Assembly: GCF_016938855.1 (NCBI RefSeq)
Contig: NZ_JAFHAP010000010.1
Location: 104,657-168,656, forward strand
From: Polycladomyces zharkentensis
Lineage (GTDB): Bacteria > Bacillota > Bacilli > Thermoactinomycetales > JIR-001
Direction: 5' to 3'
Length of the DNA: 64,000 bases
This document shows, in pieces, positions 36,688 to 45,971 of the stretch. The notes under the pieces are model-generated. The model had not been told where the DNA came from, ran no database searches, and saw only the letters and a list, made by a program, of their open reading frames with translations. A program made the position numbers and the translations under genes. The stretch's first letter is position 1. Each line of letters begins with the position of its first letter.

Positions 36688-37731
36688 TCAGAATTTACCG
36701 GGGTTGACGATCTCGGGACGCATCACCGGTTTCGCCAGGGACTGGCCGGTTTCGATCGTGCCGTCAGCCTTCCCGTCGACGGTGATTTTTACCTTTTTCA
36801 CGCCGGTGTTTTCCGTCAACGAGAGGACAATGGTCTGAATGGCGTCTTTGGATGCCGATTTTTGATCGCTGTACTGCAGCAATTCCTTGCTGAAATCGGC
36901 CATCACCGTATCCCCTTTCACGGTGGCGGAATGGACTTGCGTCGTTTCGGACAGTGCGCTGCTGAGACGGGACCCGTTTTGCGGCCCCTTCACCAATTCC
37001 GCCAATGTTGCTTGAGCCACATTGTCCGTCCTGTTGATCATCCGCGTCACCGGCACATAATACACCATGTTGTCCGGCGTCTGGCCGAGGAAGTATAGCG
37101 TAACCGGCATGCTTTGGCTGATGTTGACACCTTCGGCCATTTCCACGTTGATTCCCTGTTCCCGTGTCAGCCCCTGTGTGGGGGTTTTGCCTTTGGGCAT
37201 CGTTTCCAGCGGGTGTCCGTTCACCCAGATGTTCACCCGCTTGACGGAATCAAACCCCGTCAAGGTCCAGGTCACCGCGCTCAGAATCTGATTTTCCATC
37301 TTGGGATCATATGACAGAAACTCCTTGGAAAAGTCGACCGTGGCCGTCCCATCCTGGATGTTGACCCCCTTCACTTCGGTTCCCTTTGGCAGAACCCCGC
37401 TGAATCCTTTGGGCAACATCCTTTCCTCCTGACCGCCCTTCACCAGGTAGCGAAGTGCCTCCTTGGCAATGCCTTTTTCCCTGGGAATGGACAATGTGTA
37501 GGGGACCACATATCCCGAATCCGTCAAAAGATACAACTCCACTCCGCCCTGTTTTTTGGCCGAAACCGCTTTGGCCGTACCCGCCGCCGTACCCTGATCC
37601 TTCGGTTGCAGATCTGCCGGCGGCGGATCGATGACACGGGAGGTTTTCTCATTCGGTCCGTACAAGCAGCCGGACAGCAATAATGAGATAAGGAGCAACA
37701 CCATGCCAACATACGCGGTTCTACTTCGCAT
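36688..37731 (-). CDS. gerM: GerM, spore germination/sporulation lipoprotein
   Basis: This 347-residue lipoprotein (lipobox LSGC near residue 22) has two GerMN domains. The first is about 70-190 (VELYLLTDSGYVVPYTLSI ... DGTATVDFSKEFLSYD) and the second about 215-330 (MPVTLYFLGQTPDNMVYYVP ... DTVMADFSKELLQYSD). In Bacillus GerM stabilises the SpoIIIA-SpoIIQ channel between mother cell and forespore. ATG 37731 follows GGAGGGAATGAG. It lies in the racE-(ysmB)-gerM-rph order of Bacillus. Confidence 0.93.
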   Translation of the reverse strand: MRSRTAYVGMVLLLISLLLSGCLYGPNEKTSRVIDPPPADLQPKDQGTAAGTAKAVSAKKQGGVELYLLTDSGYVVPYTLSIPREKGIAKEALRYLVKGGQEERMLPKGFSGVLPKGTEVKGVNIQDGTATVDFSKEFLSYDPKMENQILSAVTWTLTGFDSVKRVNIWVNGHPLETMPKGKTPTQGLTREQGINVEMAEGVNISQSMPVTLYFLGQTPDNMVYYVPVTRMINRTDNVAQATLAELVKGPQNGSRLSSALSETTQVHSATVKGDTVMADFSKELLQYSDQKSASKDAIQTIVLSLTENTGVKKVKITVDGKADGTIETGQSLAKPVMRPEIVNPGKF

Positions 37732-37812
37732 CTCATTCCCTCCTTGGACAAAGTTCCATTACATGTATACGAGCCCTGGAGGGAACTTATCACCGCGAAT
37801 GTCAAAACCGCA

Positions 37813-38664
37813 TCAAACCCCGGACACACCGGTTGTGGCAACCGGTTCCAGCTCGGCTTGTTCCACTGTAATGGACATGCCCAACCAGCGTTCGGCGATC
37901 CGGCGGAACCCTTCCGGCTCCCCGCTGGTGAAAAACTGATGTGAAACCTGACCTGCGGGTTGTTCCCTTTCCGCCAGCAGTCGTTTGTGATTGAGGACCA
38001 CGCTCAATTCGCGGGCGGTCTCTTCCGCCGAACTGATCAGGATCACCTGTTCGCCCATCACTTTTCCGATCAAATCAGCAATCAACGGATAATGCGTACA
38101 ACCCAATATCAATGAGTCCACATCCTGCCCTTTCATGGGCGCCAGCGACGTTTCCACAATCCGATACGCCTGCTCCGTCGGACCCACACCGCTTTCCACC
38201 AGCGGCACCAAGGCAGGACATGCATGACTGACGACAAACAAATTGGGATGAATCCGTCTGAGCGTTTTCTCATATGCGGCACTTTGTATCGTTCCCTGCG
38301 TGCCGATCACACCGATCCGACCGTTTTTCGAAGCCTTGATGGCCGCACGGGCTCCCGGTTCGATGACGCCGAGCACGGGGATATCCACTTGCTCCCTGAT
38401 CAACTCCAACGCGGCTGCCGTCGCCGTGTTGCAGGCAATGACCAGAGCTTTCAACGGGAAGCGCATCAAAAAGCGCACAATTTCCAACGTGAATTGCCGC
38501 ACTTCTTCCGTCGAGCGCGGTCCATACGGACACCGACGCGTGTCTCCAAAATACACGACCGTTTCCCGTGGCAATTGGCGGAAGACTTCCTTGACCACAG
38601 TCAATCCGCCAACGCCGGAATCCAAAATGCCGATAGCGCGATTGCTGGATGTCAATTGGTCCAT
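37813..38664 (-). CDS. murI: Glutamate racemase
   Basis: This 283-residue enzyme supplies D-glutamate for peptidoglycan. It begins IGILDSGVGGLTVVKEVFR with the acid/base Asp-Ser, and has the two catalytic cysteines in IACNTATAAAL and LILGCTHYPLI. YFGDTRRCPYGPRS is the substrate loop. The family's Bacillus copy (racE) has the same neighbours. The C-terminal ~15 residues are a short unstructured tail. Confidence 0.95.
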   Translation of the reverse strand: MDQLTSSNRAIGILDSGVGGLTVVKEVFRQLPRETVVYFGDTRRCPYGPRSTEEVRQFTLEIVRFLMRFPLKALVIACNTATAAALELIREQVDIPVLGVIEPGARAAIKASKNGRIGVIGTQGTIQSAAYEKTLRRIHPNLFVVSHACPALVPLVESGVGPTEQAYRIVETSLAPMKGQDVDSLILGCTHYPLIADLIGKVMGEQVILISSAEETARELSVVLNHKRLLAEREQPAGQVSHQFFTSGEPEGFRRIAERWLGMSITVEQAELEPVATTGVSGV

Positions 38665-38816
38665 GGTTGTCAGCTCATTCCTCCACTTTTCTCTTGCTTT
38701 GCCGTTTTTTCATGGTTACAACTCTCTGCTTGACCGATTGATATATCTTATGTCGGTCAATCCCTCGATGCTTATGCCAGTGTTTGGCTGATCCATTCTT
38801 TTTGATCCGGATACAT

Positions 38817-39260
38817 CTAATCTTTCATCCGCTCGTACAACATCTCCAGATGCTGGCCGATGGCTTTGACCTCCTCAGGAGCAAAATGCCCCAATATTTC
38901 GGCCAAATACTCCTGGCGTGCCTGCATCACGTCGCGGATGACGGTTTCTCCCCGCTCCGTCATGTGAATGCGGACGACCCGACGGTCCCGCTCGTCTCTG
39001 ACACGGGTCACAAATCCGCTTTTCTCCATTCTGTCAACCAGGTCCGTCATGGTACTGCAAGCCAAACACATTTTCTGGCTCAACTCACCGATTGTCAAAT
39101 CCCCCTCCTCCATCAAATAGATCAATGCGGTGAATTGGGGAGGGGTGATGGGAAAACGCGTCAATATTTCGCGTCCCTTTTGTTTGACGATGGTACTGAT
39201 TCCCCGTAACAAACGCTCGATCTTATTGACCAACTCCGGTGAATGTGAATGCGTCCGCAT
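38817..39260 (-). CDS. MarR-family transcriptional regulator (YsmB-like)
   Basis: This 147-residue winged-helix protein has ITPPQFTALIYLMEEGDLTIGE, the recognition helix CSTMTDLVDRMEKSGFV and wing RVRDERDRRVVRIHMTE. It has two cysteines (MCLACSTM) just before the recognition helix that could make it redox-sensitive; that is inference. In Bacillus a MarR gene, ysmB, lies at this place beside racE and gerM. It has its own spacer of 150 bp from murI. Confidence 0.9.
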   Translation of the reverse strand: MRTHSHSPELVNKIERLLRGISTIVKQKGREILTRFPITPPQFTALIYLMEEGDLTIGELSQKMCLACSTMTDLVDRMEKSGFVTRVRDERDRRVVRIHMTERGETVIRDVMQARQEYLAEILGHFAPEEVKAIGQHLEMLYERMKD

Positions 39261-39550
39261 GCTTCTTCTCCTTCAATCAATGTCCATCAATCGTCTTTTA
39301 TTGTAACCGGAATCTTCGCAGGTTCATCCTCTCTATGAAAAACAAGTTATGAAAAGTATACAAAAAACCCGACCGAGTGACAAACAGGAAACCCAATCGA
39401 TCATCTGTTATGTATCAGAGAGGGGGTGTAATTAGAACTATCATTTCTTATATTTAATATTTACACTTATTCATTTTTTTGCTAATATTGATTCGACCAG
39501 CAGAAGGTAAGAGAATTTGGAACCTTATCAAAGGAGGAAGGGCTTGCCGT

Positions 39551-40099
39551 ATGAATCACCTCAGACGGAAAAGCGCGGGAATCATGGTTTTGATCGCCTT
39601 CGGTCTCCTTCATATACCATCAGCTTGGGCGTTTACACCTTGGTATGTCAACGGAAGTTCGGGGCCGATCTGGCATCAGCCCAACCATTATGTTTATTAC
39701 CGTTGGGGTGGAAACATCAGCAGTGGGACAACCTATTACGAAGGATTTCGACAGGCGTTGGCCGATTGGAACAATGCCCAGGGGCAACGGAAGTTTGTCC
39801 GGGGAGGGTCAACTGCACCGGGGGCGTTGGACACTTACAACGTAGCCGACGGCACGTACGGCACCACCAACCTTTCCGGTAACACCTCCACCGGTTCGAT
39901 CAACGCCTGGGCCGCCAAAATCAATCGGTGGTATGCCAAGACCCATACGTCCAGCGGAGCCAGAAACACGGCCGGACATGAACTGGGACATGCCCTCGGA
40001 CTCCATCACACGAACAATTACGCCATCATGAATGTCAAAGAAACCGGGATCATGATCCCGCAGTCGGATGACATCAAGGGCATCAACTACATTTACTGA
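39551..40099 (+). CDS. Secreted matrixin-like zinc metalloprotease
   Basis: This 182-residue protein has a signal peptide of about 26 residues ending SAWA. The mature domain has the extended metzincin motif HELGHALGLHH (three zinc His and the Glu base) and a downstream Met-turn candidate in ETGIMIPQSDD. The small catalytic domain lacks a recognisable propeptide or cysteine switch, unlike many matrixins. The start ATG 39551 lies 14 bases behind AGGAGG. The next gene begins 17 bp later and is probably co-expressed; it may be a partner or inhibitor. Confidence 0.85.
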   Translation: MNHLRRKSAGIMVLIAFGLLHIPSAWAFTPWYVNGSSGPIWHQPNHYVYYRWGGNISSGTTYYEGFRQALADWNNAQGQRKFVRGGSTAPGALDTYNVADGTYGTTNLSGNTSTGSINAWAAKINRWYAKTHTSSGARNTAGHELGHALGLHHTNNYAIMNVKETGIMIPQSDDIKGINYIY

Positions 40100-40116
40100 C
40101 AAAAGGGGGCATTCCT

Positions 40117-40827
40117 TTGTCGAACGCACTGAAAGGAATCTGGATATTGATATTTGCCGGAATGCTGATCATCGGCAGTGTTGTTTTTTTCACCCAATCC
40201 CAAGCGTCGCAGCCGGGCGAGATCCGGGTTACTTCCTCATCGCAAACCATCACCGTTGACACACTGGAGAAAATGACACACCAAGCAGATTACATCGTGG
40301 TGGGTACGTTTGAAAAGTTCGATTCCACTTGGAACGCCGCCCGTAAGGGAGACGGTCCCGACGCCAAACCGGATCCCCGCCATTATGCAGAGGGCCGTTT
40401 GTACGACTTTCATGTGAATGAGGTGCTAAAGGGTTCGATTCCCGATCGCATCATCAAGGTCAGCATCATCTATGCCAAAACGGAACAGGATCTCCACATC
40501 AACGGACGACCATCCCGCATCACGATGAGAGACCCCCATTTTATCGCACCCGTGTTCGGCAAAAAATACATCCTGTTTTTGACCAAGGCGAACAATGTTC
40601 CCCCCATTTACGGCATCCCTTTTCACCCCTATCAAATTCAATTCGATGATGCCGGCAAAGCCGTGTTGAAAAAACCGAACAGCCAACCGATGATTGAGAA
40701 GAAGCAGTTCGGATCTTCCCAAGTAGTGATCACTCACGAGACGGATTTCAAAATGAATGACACCATTACCGGCAGGGATTTCAAAGAGATCAAGGCGGAG
40801 ATTCTGCGCGCAACAAAACGGCAATAG
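40117..40827 (+). CDS. Membrane-anchored protein of unknown function, linked to the metalloprotease
   Basis: This 236-residue protein has a TTG start and GGGGG upstream. One N-terminal helix (IWILIFAGMLIIGSVVFF) anchors an extracellular domain. That domain contains MTHQADYIVVGTFEKFDSTW, DFHVNEVLKGSIPDRIIKV and YILFLTKANNVPPIYGI, the layout of a small beta-rich fold seen in several Firmicute surface proteins; I do not recognise a named family. It follows the metalloprotease at 17 bp and ends at a terminator. A role as its substrate, inhibitor or chaperone is only suggested by the pairing. Confidence 0.75.
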   Translation: MSNALKGIWILIFAGMLIIGSVVFFTQSQASQPGEIRVTSSSQTITVDTLEKMTHQADYIVVGTFEKFDSTWNAARKGDGPDAKPDPRHYAEGRLYDFHVNEVLKGSIPDRIIKVSIIYAKTEQDLHINGRPSRITMRDPHFIAPVFGKKYILFLTKANNVPPIYGIPFHPYQIQFDDAGKAVLKKPNSQPMIEKKQFGSSQVVITHETDFKMNDTITGRDFKEIKAEILRATKRQ

Positions 40828-40829
40828 GA

Positions 40830-40866
40830 AAAAGCCGGGAGGTTGAAAACTCCCGGCTTCAGTTTG
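40830..40866 (+). terminator. Terminator of the metalloprotease pair
   Basis: AGCCGGGAG/CTCCCGGCT stem with TTGAAAA loop, followed by TCAGTTT; it starts 5 bp after the stop codon. Confidence 0.7.
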
Positions 40867-41537
40867 GATGACAAATTCCGCGGCCTCCGACTTCCCGTCT
40901 CCGTTCCGTAGCGACAGCACGAGCCGCTTGAGGGAAATCAGACCCGATCCGCCCTTCCGGCCCTTCTTTACATCAGCATCGTCTGATCCATATCGTGAGC
41001 ATTCCCCTTCGCTCGGCTGCACCCAGGGAAGCAGCGCAAGGTCGCTTTTGATTCTCAAGGACAGGATGCGGGCAAGAGATACTTCGTTCAGGACATTGCC
41101 AAGGAATGGCCAAATACACCCTGGGAACAGGCTGCTCTTTTAATCTCTTCCCATGTGATGCCTTAAAAGCTCGAAAACGCGCAGACAACTTCAAAAATCA
41201 AAGATTTGAAGCCAGTTCTCAATGGGGATTTGGGGAACGACCTCAGAATCGGTCATCCGCTTTCACCTTTCTCAACATGAACATTGCCGTGACATTATGT
41301 AGCATGTTGGCTCAACAAAGCCCTCCCTGAACCATCCCCAAAGTGACAGACATTGATGTGGTTACAATCAAGATCAGGAGCGGGGCGTTCCGACACAACC
41401 TGATCCCCCGGCTAAAAAACCTCACCTCCCGTTTAGGCATGAAATTAGACCCATGACCTGTTACCAATGCGGATAGGTAAACAAATCCTGGTTATGAAAT
41501 GGATCCCCTCTTAAGGAGAGGGATAAGTGCACCTATA

Positions 41538-41561
41538 CAGGCCACACTGATGTGTGGCCTG
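41538..41561. repeat. Palindrome CAGGCCACAC...GTGTGGCCTG
   Basis: Perfect 10-bp arms and a 4-nt loop with no coding gene nearby; possibly the stem of an old terminator or IS end. Confidence 0.7.
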
Positions 41562-41581
41562 AGACTGCTGACAAAGTTCGC

Positions 41582-41639
41582 GAAAAGCCGTCTACCGACT
41601 CCGCTCCGTACCCTTGCGGCTGGAGTCAGACGGCTTTCG
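41582..41639. repeat. Imperfect inverted repeat, 16-bp arms
   Basis: AAAGCCGTCT.GACTCC pairs with GGAGTC.AGACGGCTTT around a GC-rich core, with three bulged bases on one side. The layout (outer and inner stems around CCGCTCCG) resembles the hairpin upstream of hemL at 4324-4372. Confidence 0.65.
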
Positions 41640-41744
41640 CTCTGAACCTCAACAACCTGAAGACTTTTGGTAGCTTTGTCATACAATACGCCACCAGGAA
41701 ACAGGTGTTGCCGTTAATCCTTTGCCTTCAACCAGACTGATTCA

Positions 41745-41855
41745 TTAATAACCAAATCCGATTCCGGCAAAGACAAAGATCGTAGCGATGACCAACAGGA
41801 AAATCAAGAGACGGCGAAGTCCGATGCCAAAACCGAAGCCATAACCCCAGCTCAT
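41745..41855 (-). CDS. YjcZ-like small sporulation peptide (36 aa)
   Basis: This gene is too short for most callers. ATG 41855 follows GGGGGGAG. The product begins MSWGYGFGFGIGLRRLLI, continues with one hydrophobic helix (FLLVIATIFVFAGI) and ends GFGY-stop. The G/Y-rich ends around one membrane helix are typical of the YjcZ/SscA-like peptides made during sporulation. The codon after the stop is another TGA-containing context, so the end is unambiguous. No operon partner is present. Confidence 0.7.
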   Translation of the reverse strand: MSWGYGFGFGIGLRRLLIFLLVIATIFVFAGIGFGY

Positions 41856-42811
41856 CTGACTCCCCCCTTTCGTCCAATCCCGGATTCACATTATTCATCA
41901 CCGTTCTTCTCGGAAACCACAAATGCCTCAATAACGGAAAAATGGTTATTTACATATAAACCAAAAAAATTTGCTTGCCACTATCAACAGTAGCCCTTCC
42001 TCATCACAAAAGCCGGAACACTGTTTCCCACAAAACAGTTGGCAAAGATTTTGTTGAGGCAGATATTGAACCTCAATCCAATGGCAATACCCCTGCTCAA
42101 ACGGCGGAGGTTCATTTTTGTCAACAGGAATACACTCCCGGGCTCCTCCATGGCGGGTAGTGCCCCCTTCATATCAACCCTTCGGAACGAGATTGCACGA
42201 ATGTGTGGTCTCGTCAGTCATTTTTTATACTTGGGCTAAACCCATATTTGTCATCCTAGATCCAATCAAAATATGGGCCTTTACCCAACACTCCTTTTTT
42301 CTCATGTTTAGGTGAGCTTTATCCACAAACGATTCACTTTTATCAAGAGCGAATTCTGCAACCGCAAGCTAACGCTTCCCTGCTCGAGGATGTCGCTATC
42401 GGCTAAGCAGGGTGATTGGTCAGAATGTCCGCTTCAACTCATTGCGAAAATGGGACCAAAGGGCCAACCAAAAAAGTTCGTTGTCAATATCAACAATGAC
42501 AATCATAAGAGCATCTTTTTTTCTGTAAAAAATGCTTTGAATTGACAAACCCGACAGATGAACCACTGGGTTTGTCATGATCGGGAATGATTAGATATCT
42601 GATACAACAACTTCTGTAAGGGATCAGCCATCACCATGAAAGACATATGTCGGACATGCTACCGAGACAAATCTTCTATCATCCTCTCATTTTTTATGTG
42701 AATTCACCTTATGGAAGGGTTAATTTTACGGGTACAAAACGCCCATGAACGATGTTATTATAGTTTAGGGATAATACAGATAATCATTATCCGAGTTAGG
42801 GGTGATTTATT
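41856..42811. other. Intergenic stretch, no gene recognised
   Basis: About 950 bp contain only short frames without SD or family features. An imperfect inverted repeat (TTGGGCTAAACCCATATTT against AAATATGGGCCTTTACCCAA) lies at about 42232-42285. The last 45 bp hold the regulatory dyad of the Rrf2 gene. Confidence 0.6.
42770..42792. promoter_or_regulatory. Dyad upstream of the Rrf2-family gene
   Basis: GGATAAT and ATTATCC form an inverted repeat across 9 bp, about 20 bp before the TTG start, a likely autoregulatory operator. It also overlaps a Fur-box-like AATCATTATC. Confidence 0.5.
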
Positions 42812-43312
42812 TTGCAATTCAGCGTTGGTGTCGAATATGCTTTACATTGCCTTCTGCATTTAATAGATCAACCTTCCAATCAATCCATAGGAATCAAACA
42901 GTTGGCTCAATACCAAGGAGTTTCTGAAACATATCTGGGGAAAGTATTCACACGCTTAAAAAAAGCTGGAATTGTTACATCGACACCCGGAGTGAAAGGC
43001 GGCTATCAACTGGCCAGGAATCCCGAAAAAATCACATTTTTAGATGTAGTAGAGGCTTTGGAAGGAAAAACTCCTCTTTTCCAATGCAAAGAAATCCGAC
43101 AAAATTGTGTGATTTACAAGGATCAGCCAGCCCCGGATTGGATGGTTCAAGACCCTTGTTTGATTCAATGTGTCATGCATGAGGCCGAACAGAAGATGAA
43201 ATCGTATTTGGCGACCAAAACCTTGGCATGGTTACATGAAGAGTTGAACCGGAAAATTCCGGATCAAATCCAAACGAAGAAAAGAGAGTGGTTTAAACAG
43301 GCGTTATCCTGA
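42812..43312 (+). CDS. Rrf2-family transcriptional regulator
   Basis: This 166-residue protein starts at TTG 42812 with AGGGGTG about nine bases upstream. The Rrf2 winged helix is visible as FSVGVEYALHCLLHLIDQPS, GVSETYLGKVFTRLKKAGIV and STPGVKGGYQLARNPEKIT. Four cysteines follow in the dimerisation part (FQCKEIRQNCVIYKD; DPCLIQC), more than the three ligands used by IscR/NsrR, so it may sense metal, redox or an Fe-S state; this is inference. The MFS gene 67 bp downstream is the probable target. Confidence 0.9.
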   Translation: MQFSVGVEYALHCLLHLIDQPSNQSIGIKQLAQYQGVSETYLGKVFTRLKKAGIVTSTPGVKGGYQLARNPEKITFLDVVEALEGKTPLFQCKEIRQNCVIYKDQPAPDWMVQDPCLIQCVMHEAEQKMKSYLATKTLAWLHEELNRKIPDQIQTKKREWFKQALS

Positions 43313-43379
43313 TGAACCATATTTTTTTGGATTGAACTACAGCCCATAAACTCTTCAATAACTAAAACGGGGTGTATCG

Positions 43380-44576
43380 ATGAATCCTGCAATGCAAAAT
43401 CGCTTTCGTTTGCTGGTTGGTTGGATTACCCTGTTTATTATCGGGACAGATCTCTTTGTGGTGTCCCCGTTGTTGCCGCTGATCGCGAAAAACTACCATG
43501 TGACGTCGGCCGAAGCAGGATGGATGGTCACTGCTTTTTCTGTGGCTTATGTGGTTGGAGCTCCTTGGCTGGGTTCGCTTTCCGATAAAATCGGTCGGAG
43601 AAGACTCATCGTACTGGGTCTGTTTATATTTGCCTCGGCTAATTTACTGACCGCTTATTCAATGCATTTTTACTTATTGGTTGCCAGCCGGTTGTTGGTT
43701 GGATTGGCTGCAGCAGCCATCACACCTTCGATTTATGCTGTGACTGGAGATGTGGCACCGGATGACCGGCGCGGTTCTTGGTTGGCTATTGTCGGATCGG
43801 GGCTGCTGATGGCGTTGTGGGCCGGTGCACCGATCGGTTCACTGGCCGGGGAAGTGTATGGATGGACATGGGTCTTTATCGGATTGGCTGTGTTGAGCTT
43901 GTTGATGATGTTTTTGAATCAAAAGGTTTGGCCGAACGTAATAGTTTCAGGAGCTTCTCTCCAAGCTTCGGAACATGCAAAGTTTTTCGAACTGATCAAA
44001 GCCATCAGCCCCACGATTTTTTGGGGGACAGCGGTGTATGGCTTTTACACCTATTTAGGATCGGGCTTGCGAGTGGAGAATCATTTTACAGGACAAATGG
44101 TGGCCTTGGCGTTAACCTGCTACGGAATTGGCGCAGTGATTGGAAGCCTGAATGGGGGAAAGCTTGCAGATCGGTTTGGAGCCAAAAAGGTGGGAACATT
44201 CAGTCTGGTGTTACTGGGTGCATTGCTCATTGTGATCGGTGTGGCCTTGCATACTCAATGGTTATTGCTGTTGTGTTTAGCCTTGTTTGCATTTTTGGGA
44301 TACGGCTTTTTTCCTGCACACCAGATGCGTTTGGTTCAAGAGCATCCACATCAGCGGGGAGCGTTTATGGCCTGGAACAACAGTGGGTTGTACATCGGCA
44401 TCACGTTGGGATCTTCCATCGGAAGTGGAATCATGTCCTCCCTTGGTTTTGAATGGCTGCCTTTTGTATGCTGTGTTTCAGCTTTTATCGGATCACTGAT
44501 CAGCTACCGAACAGGGTCAAACAAAATGGAAACAGCCGCCCACAGTTCGACTGAAGAGAGACCCATCTCCCGCTGA
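43380..44576 (+). CDS. MFS transporter, DHA1-like
   Basis: This 398-residue protein has twelve predicted helices. The loop 2-3 signature is LGSLSDKIGRRRLIVLG, and ADRFGAKKVG is its weaker counterpart between helices 8 and 9. LLVASRLLVGLAAAAITPSI resembles motif B of drug:proton antiporters. The substrate is unknown; an efflux role is the family default. It lies downstream of the Rrf2 gene, which may regulate it. Confidence 0.9.
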   Translation: MNPAMQNRFRLLVGWITLFIIGTDLFVVSPLLPLIAKNYHVTSAEAGWMVTAFSVAYVVGAPWLGSLSDKIGRRRLIVLGLFIFASANLLTAYSMHFYLLVASRLLVGLAAAAITPSIYAVTGDVAPDDRRGSWLAIVGSGLLMALWAGAPIGSLAGEVYGWTWVFIGLAVLSLLMMFLNQKVWPNVIVSGASLQASEHAKFFELIKAISPTIFWGTAVYGFYTYLGSGLRVENHFTGQMVALALTCYGIGAVIGSLNGGKLADRFGAKKVGTFSLVLLGALLIVIGVALHTQWLLLLCLALFAFLGYGFFPAHQMRLVQEHPHQRGAFMAWNNSGLYIGITLGSSIGSGIMSSLGFEWLPFVCCVSAFIGSLISYRTGSNKMETAAHSSTEERPISR

Positions 44577-44833
44577 GTCTGGCAAGGATTGGTTTTATAA
44601 AGAGGAAAAAAGCTCCCTTTTCACTTCACTTGATTGCTTAGCGTAGGGCAGGGCAGGCTGCCGGACGAAGTATTTCCCGTCAGCCTCCCCCTAGGATCCG
44701 GGGTAATACCAGCATAGCTATCACCAAGTGCAATCTGGATTCCATTTACAAAGTATCGATTTTCGGACAATGAAGCGACAAGATAAAAGTACTGAAAGAA
44801 ATACTTTTTTGTGTCAAAGGAGTGTGCCGCAAG

Positions 44834-45559
44834 ATGCACCCAATTGGAGAAATAAAGGAGATTATGAGATACCCGGTTAAATCTTTTCAGGGAGAAAGCG
44901 TACAAAGGGCAAAAGTAATGAAATATGGTCTCTATGGCGACCGCAGCCATGCTTTCTTGGATGAAACAAGACCCGACAAATTCTTGACGATTTCGCAATG
45001 TCCTGAAATGGTGAGGTATCAAGCGAGGTTCTTGGGAGAGGAATCCTTGAATGACTATCCACCCGTAGAAATTACTACTCCCGACGGGAAAGTCTATTTT
45101 TGGGGGGACACCGAACTACAGCATCACATCGAACGGATGGCCGGCAGAAAAGTTTCACCAGTGGAGTTTCCCCCTACACACGTGCCTTTCGGAGCAATTG
45201 AGGAGGAGCATGTGCAGATTGTTACGGACGCTTCGCTTGAGAAATTGCAGGAGTTGTGGGGGAAAGAGATTGATGTCAGACGGTTTCGCCCCAATTTCTT
45301 GTTTACCCTTTACCAAAAAGTCCCTTTCGTTGAAGATAACTGGTTGGGGAAAATGTTGAAAATCGGGGAACTTGAACTGATGGTCAAAAGGCATTGTGAG
45401 CGTTGCATGATCATAACGGTTGATCCGAAAGACGCGAATCGCGACACAACCTTGCTTAAGACGGTAGTCAAAGAACGGAACAATTGCTTTGGAGTTTATG
45501 CCACCGTGATCAAGCCGGGAGAGATTGAAGTGGGACAACAGGTGTTGCTGATTGAATGA
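44834..45559 (+). CDS. MOSC domain protein (YcbX-like)
   Basis: This 241-residue protein has an N-terminal MOSC_N beta-barrel (IGEIKEIMRYPVKSFQGE) and a C-terminal MOSC domain with the conserved cysteine pair in KRHCERCMIITVDP, the residue that binds or transfers sulfur or molybdenum cofactor in mARC and YcbX. It likely reduces N-hydroxylated compounds or carries sulfur. ATG 44834 lies 11 bases after AAAGGAG. The 250 bp upstream contain a GC-rich hairpin (GGGCAGGCTG...CAGCCTCCCC) of unknown role. Confidence 0.85.
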   Translation: MHPIGEIKEIMRYPVKSFQGESVQRAKVMKYGLYGDRSHAFLDETRPDKFLTISQCPEMVRYQARFLGEESLNDYPPVEITTPDGKVYFWGDTELQHHIERMAGRKVSPVEFPPTHVPFGAIEEEHVQIVTDASLEKLQELWGKEIDVRRFRPNFLFTLYQKVPFVEDNWLGKMLKIGELELMVKRHCERCMIITVDPKDANRDTTLLKTVVKERNNCFGVYATVIKPGEIEVGQQVLLIE

Positions 45560-45829
45560 TCAAGGTCGATTACAGGTACGTTGGCCTTTTCTTTTTATAC
45601 GCCGCCGTGGGTGGTCAACGACATCATCTCTTCCAACGAGGGTTAGAACCAATCTGATCCTTCCTTCACATCAAGAGCAAAGATTGATCAAGCACGCCCG
45701 ATCCTCCGGGTAAGAATGATCCGGCGCAAAGGCCTTCTCCCTATTTGCTTTTGTATGGTGGCCACGTCCTTGATTTGGTATGCTCCCTGTTCTTCTTGGG
45801 CAACCTCAAAAAAAGAAAAACCTCACGCT

Positions 45830-45971
45830 TGGCGCCACTAACATTGAGCCAGCGAAAGGATCTAAGAACACCGTCCGGTGGTGTTACCTTCTTGATTAAA
45901 TCCACCAACCGATCAACCGGTTTTTCGGCTGGATAATATCCAATCTTTTTTGCTTTTCTTAAGTCCCTCAA
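45830..45971 (-). pseudogene. DNA methylase (N4/N6-type) fragment
   Basis: The minus strand encodes YYPAEKPVDRLVDLIKKVTP, the Y-P-x-x-K-P-x-x-L-x-x-x-L-I signature of N4/N6 amino-methyltransferases. It is followed one base out of frame by FLDPFAGS, their motif I. Both ends are missing. Downstream another frame (AQEEQGAYQIKDVATIQKQI) is open but unrecognised. Confidence 0.6.

Larger units (their letters stand above)
40867..41744. other. Gene-poor stretch with palindromes
   Basis: No convincing gene is visible in about 880 bp. Short frames (for instance MAKYTLGTGCSFNLF at 41106) lack SD sites and family features and may be IS debris. The stretch holds two strong inverted repeats, listed separately, and marks the change from GC-rich core to more AT-rich DNA. 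Confidence 0.6.

Noticed and set aside
41106..41330. 74-codon frame MAKYTLGTGCSFNLF...
   Set aside because: No SD, no recognisable family, and a gene-poor setting; it could be IS debris but cannot be supported.
44621..45022. Minus-strand frame ahead of the MOSC gene (GDSYAGITPDPRGRL)
   Set aside because: It overlaps the start of the MOSC gene and has no SD. A GC-rich hairpin underlies it. I considered a molybdenum-cofactor riboswitch but could not match its consensus.
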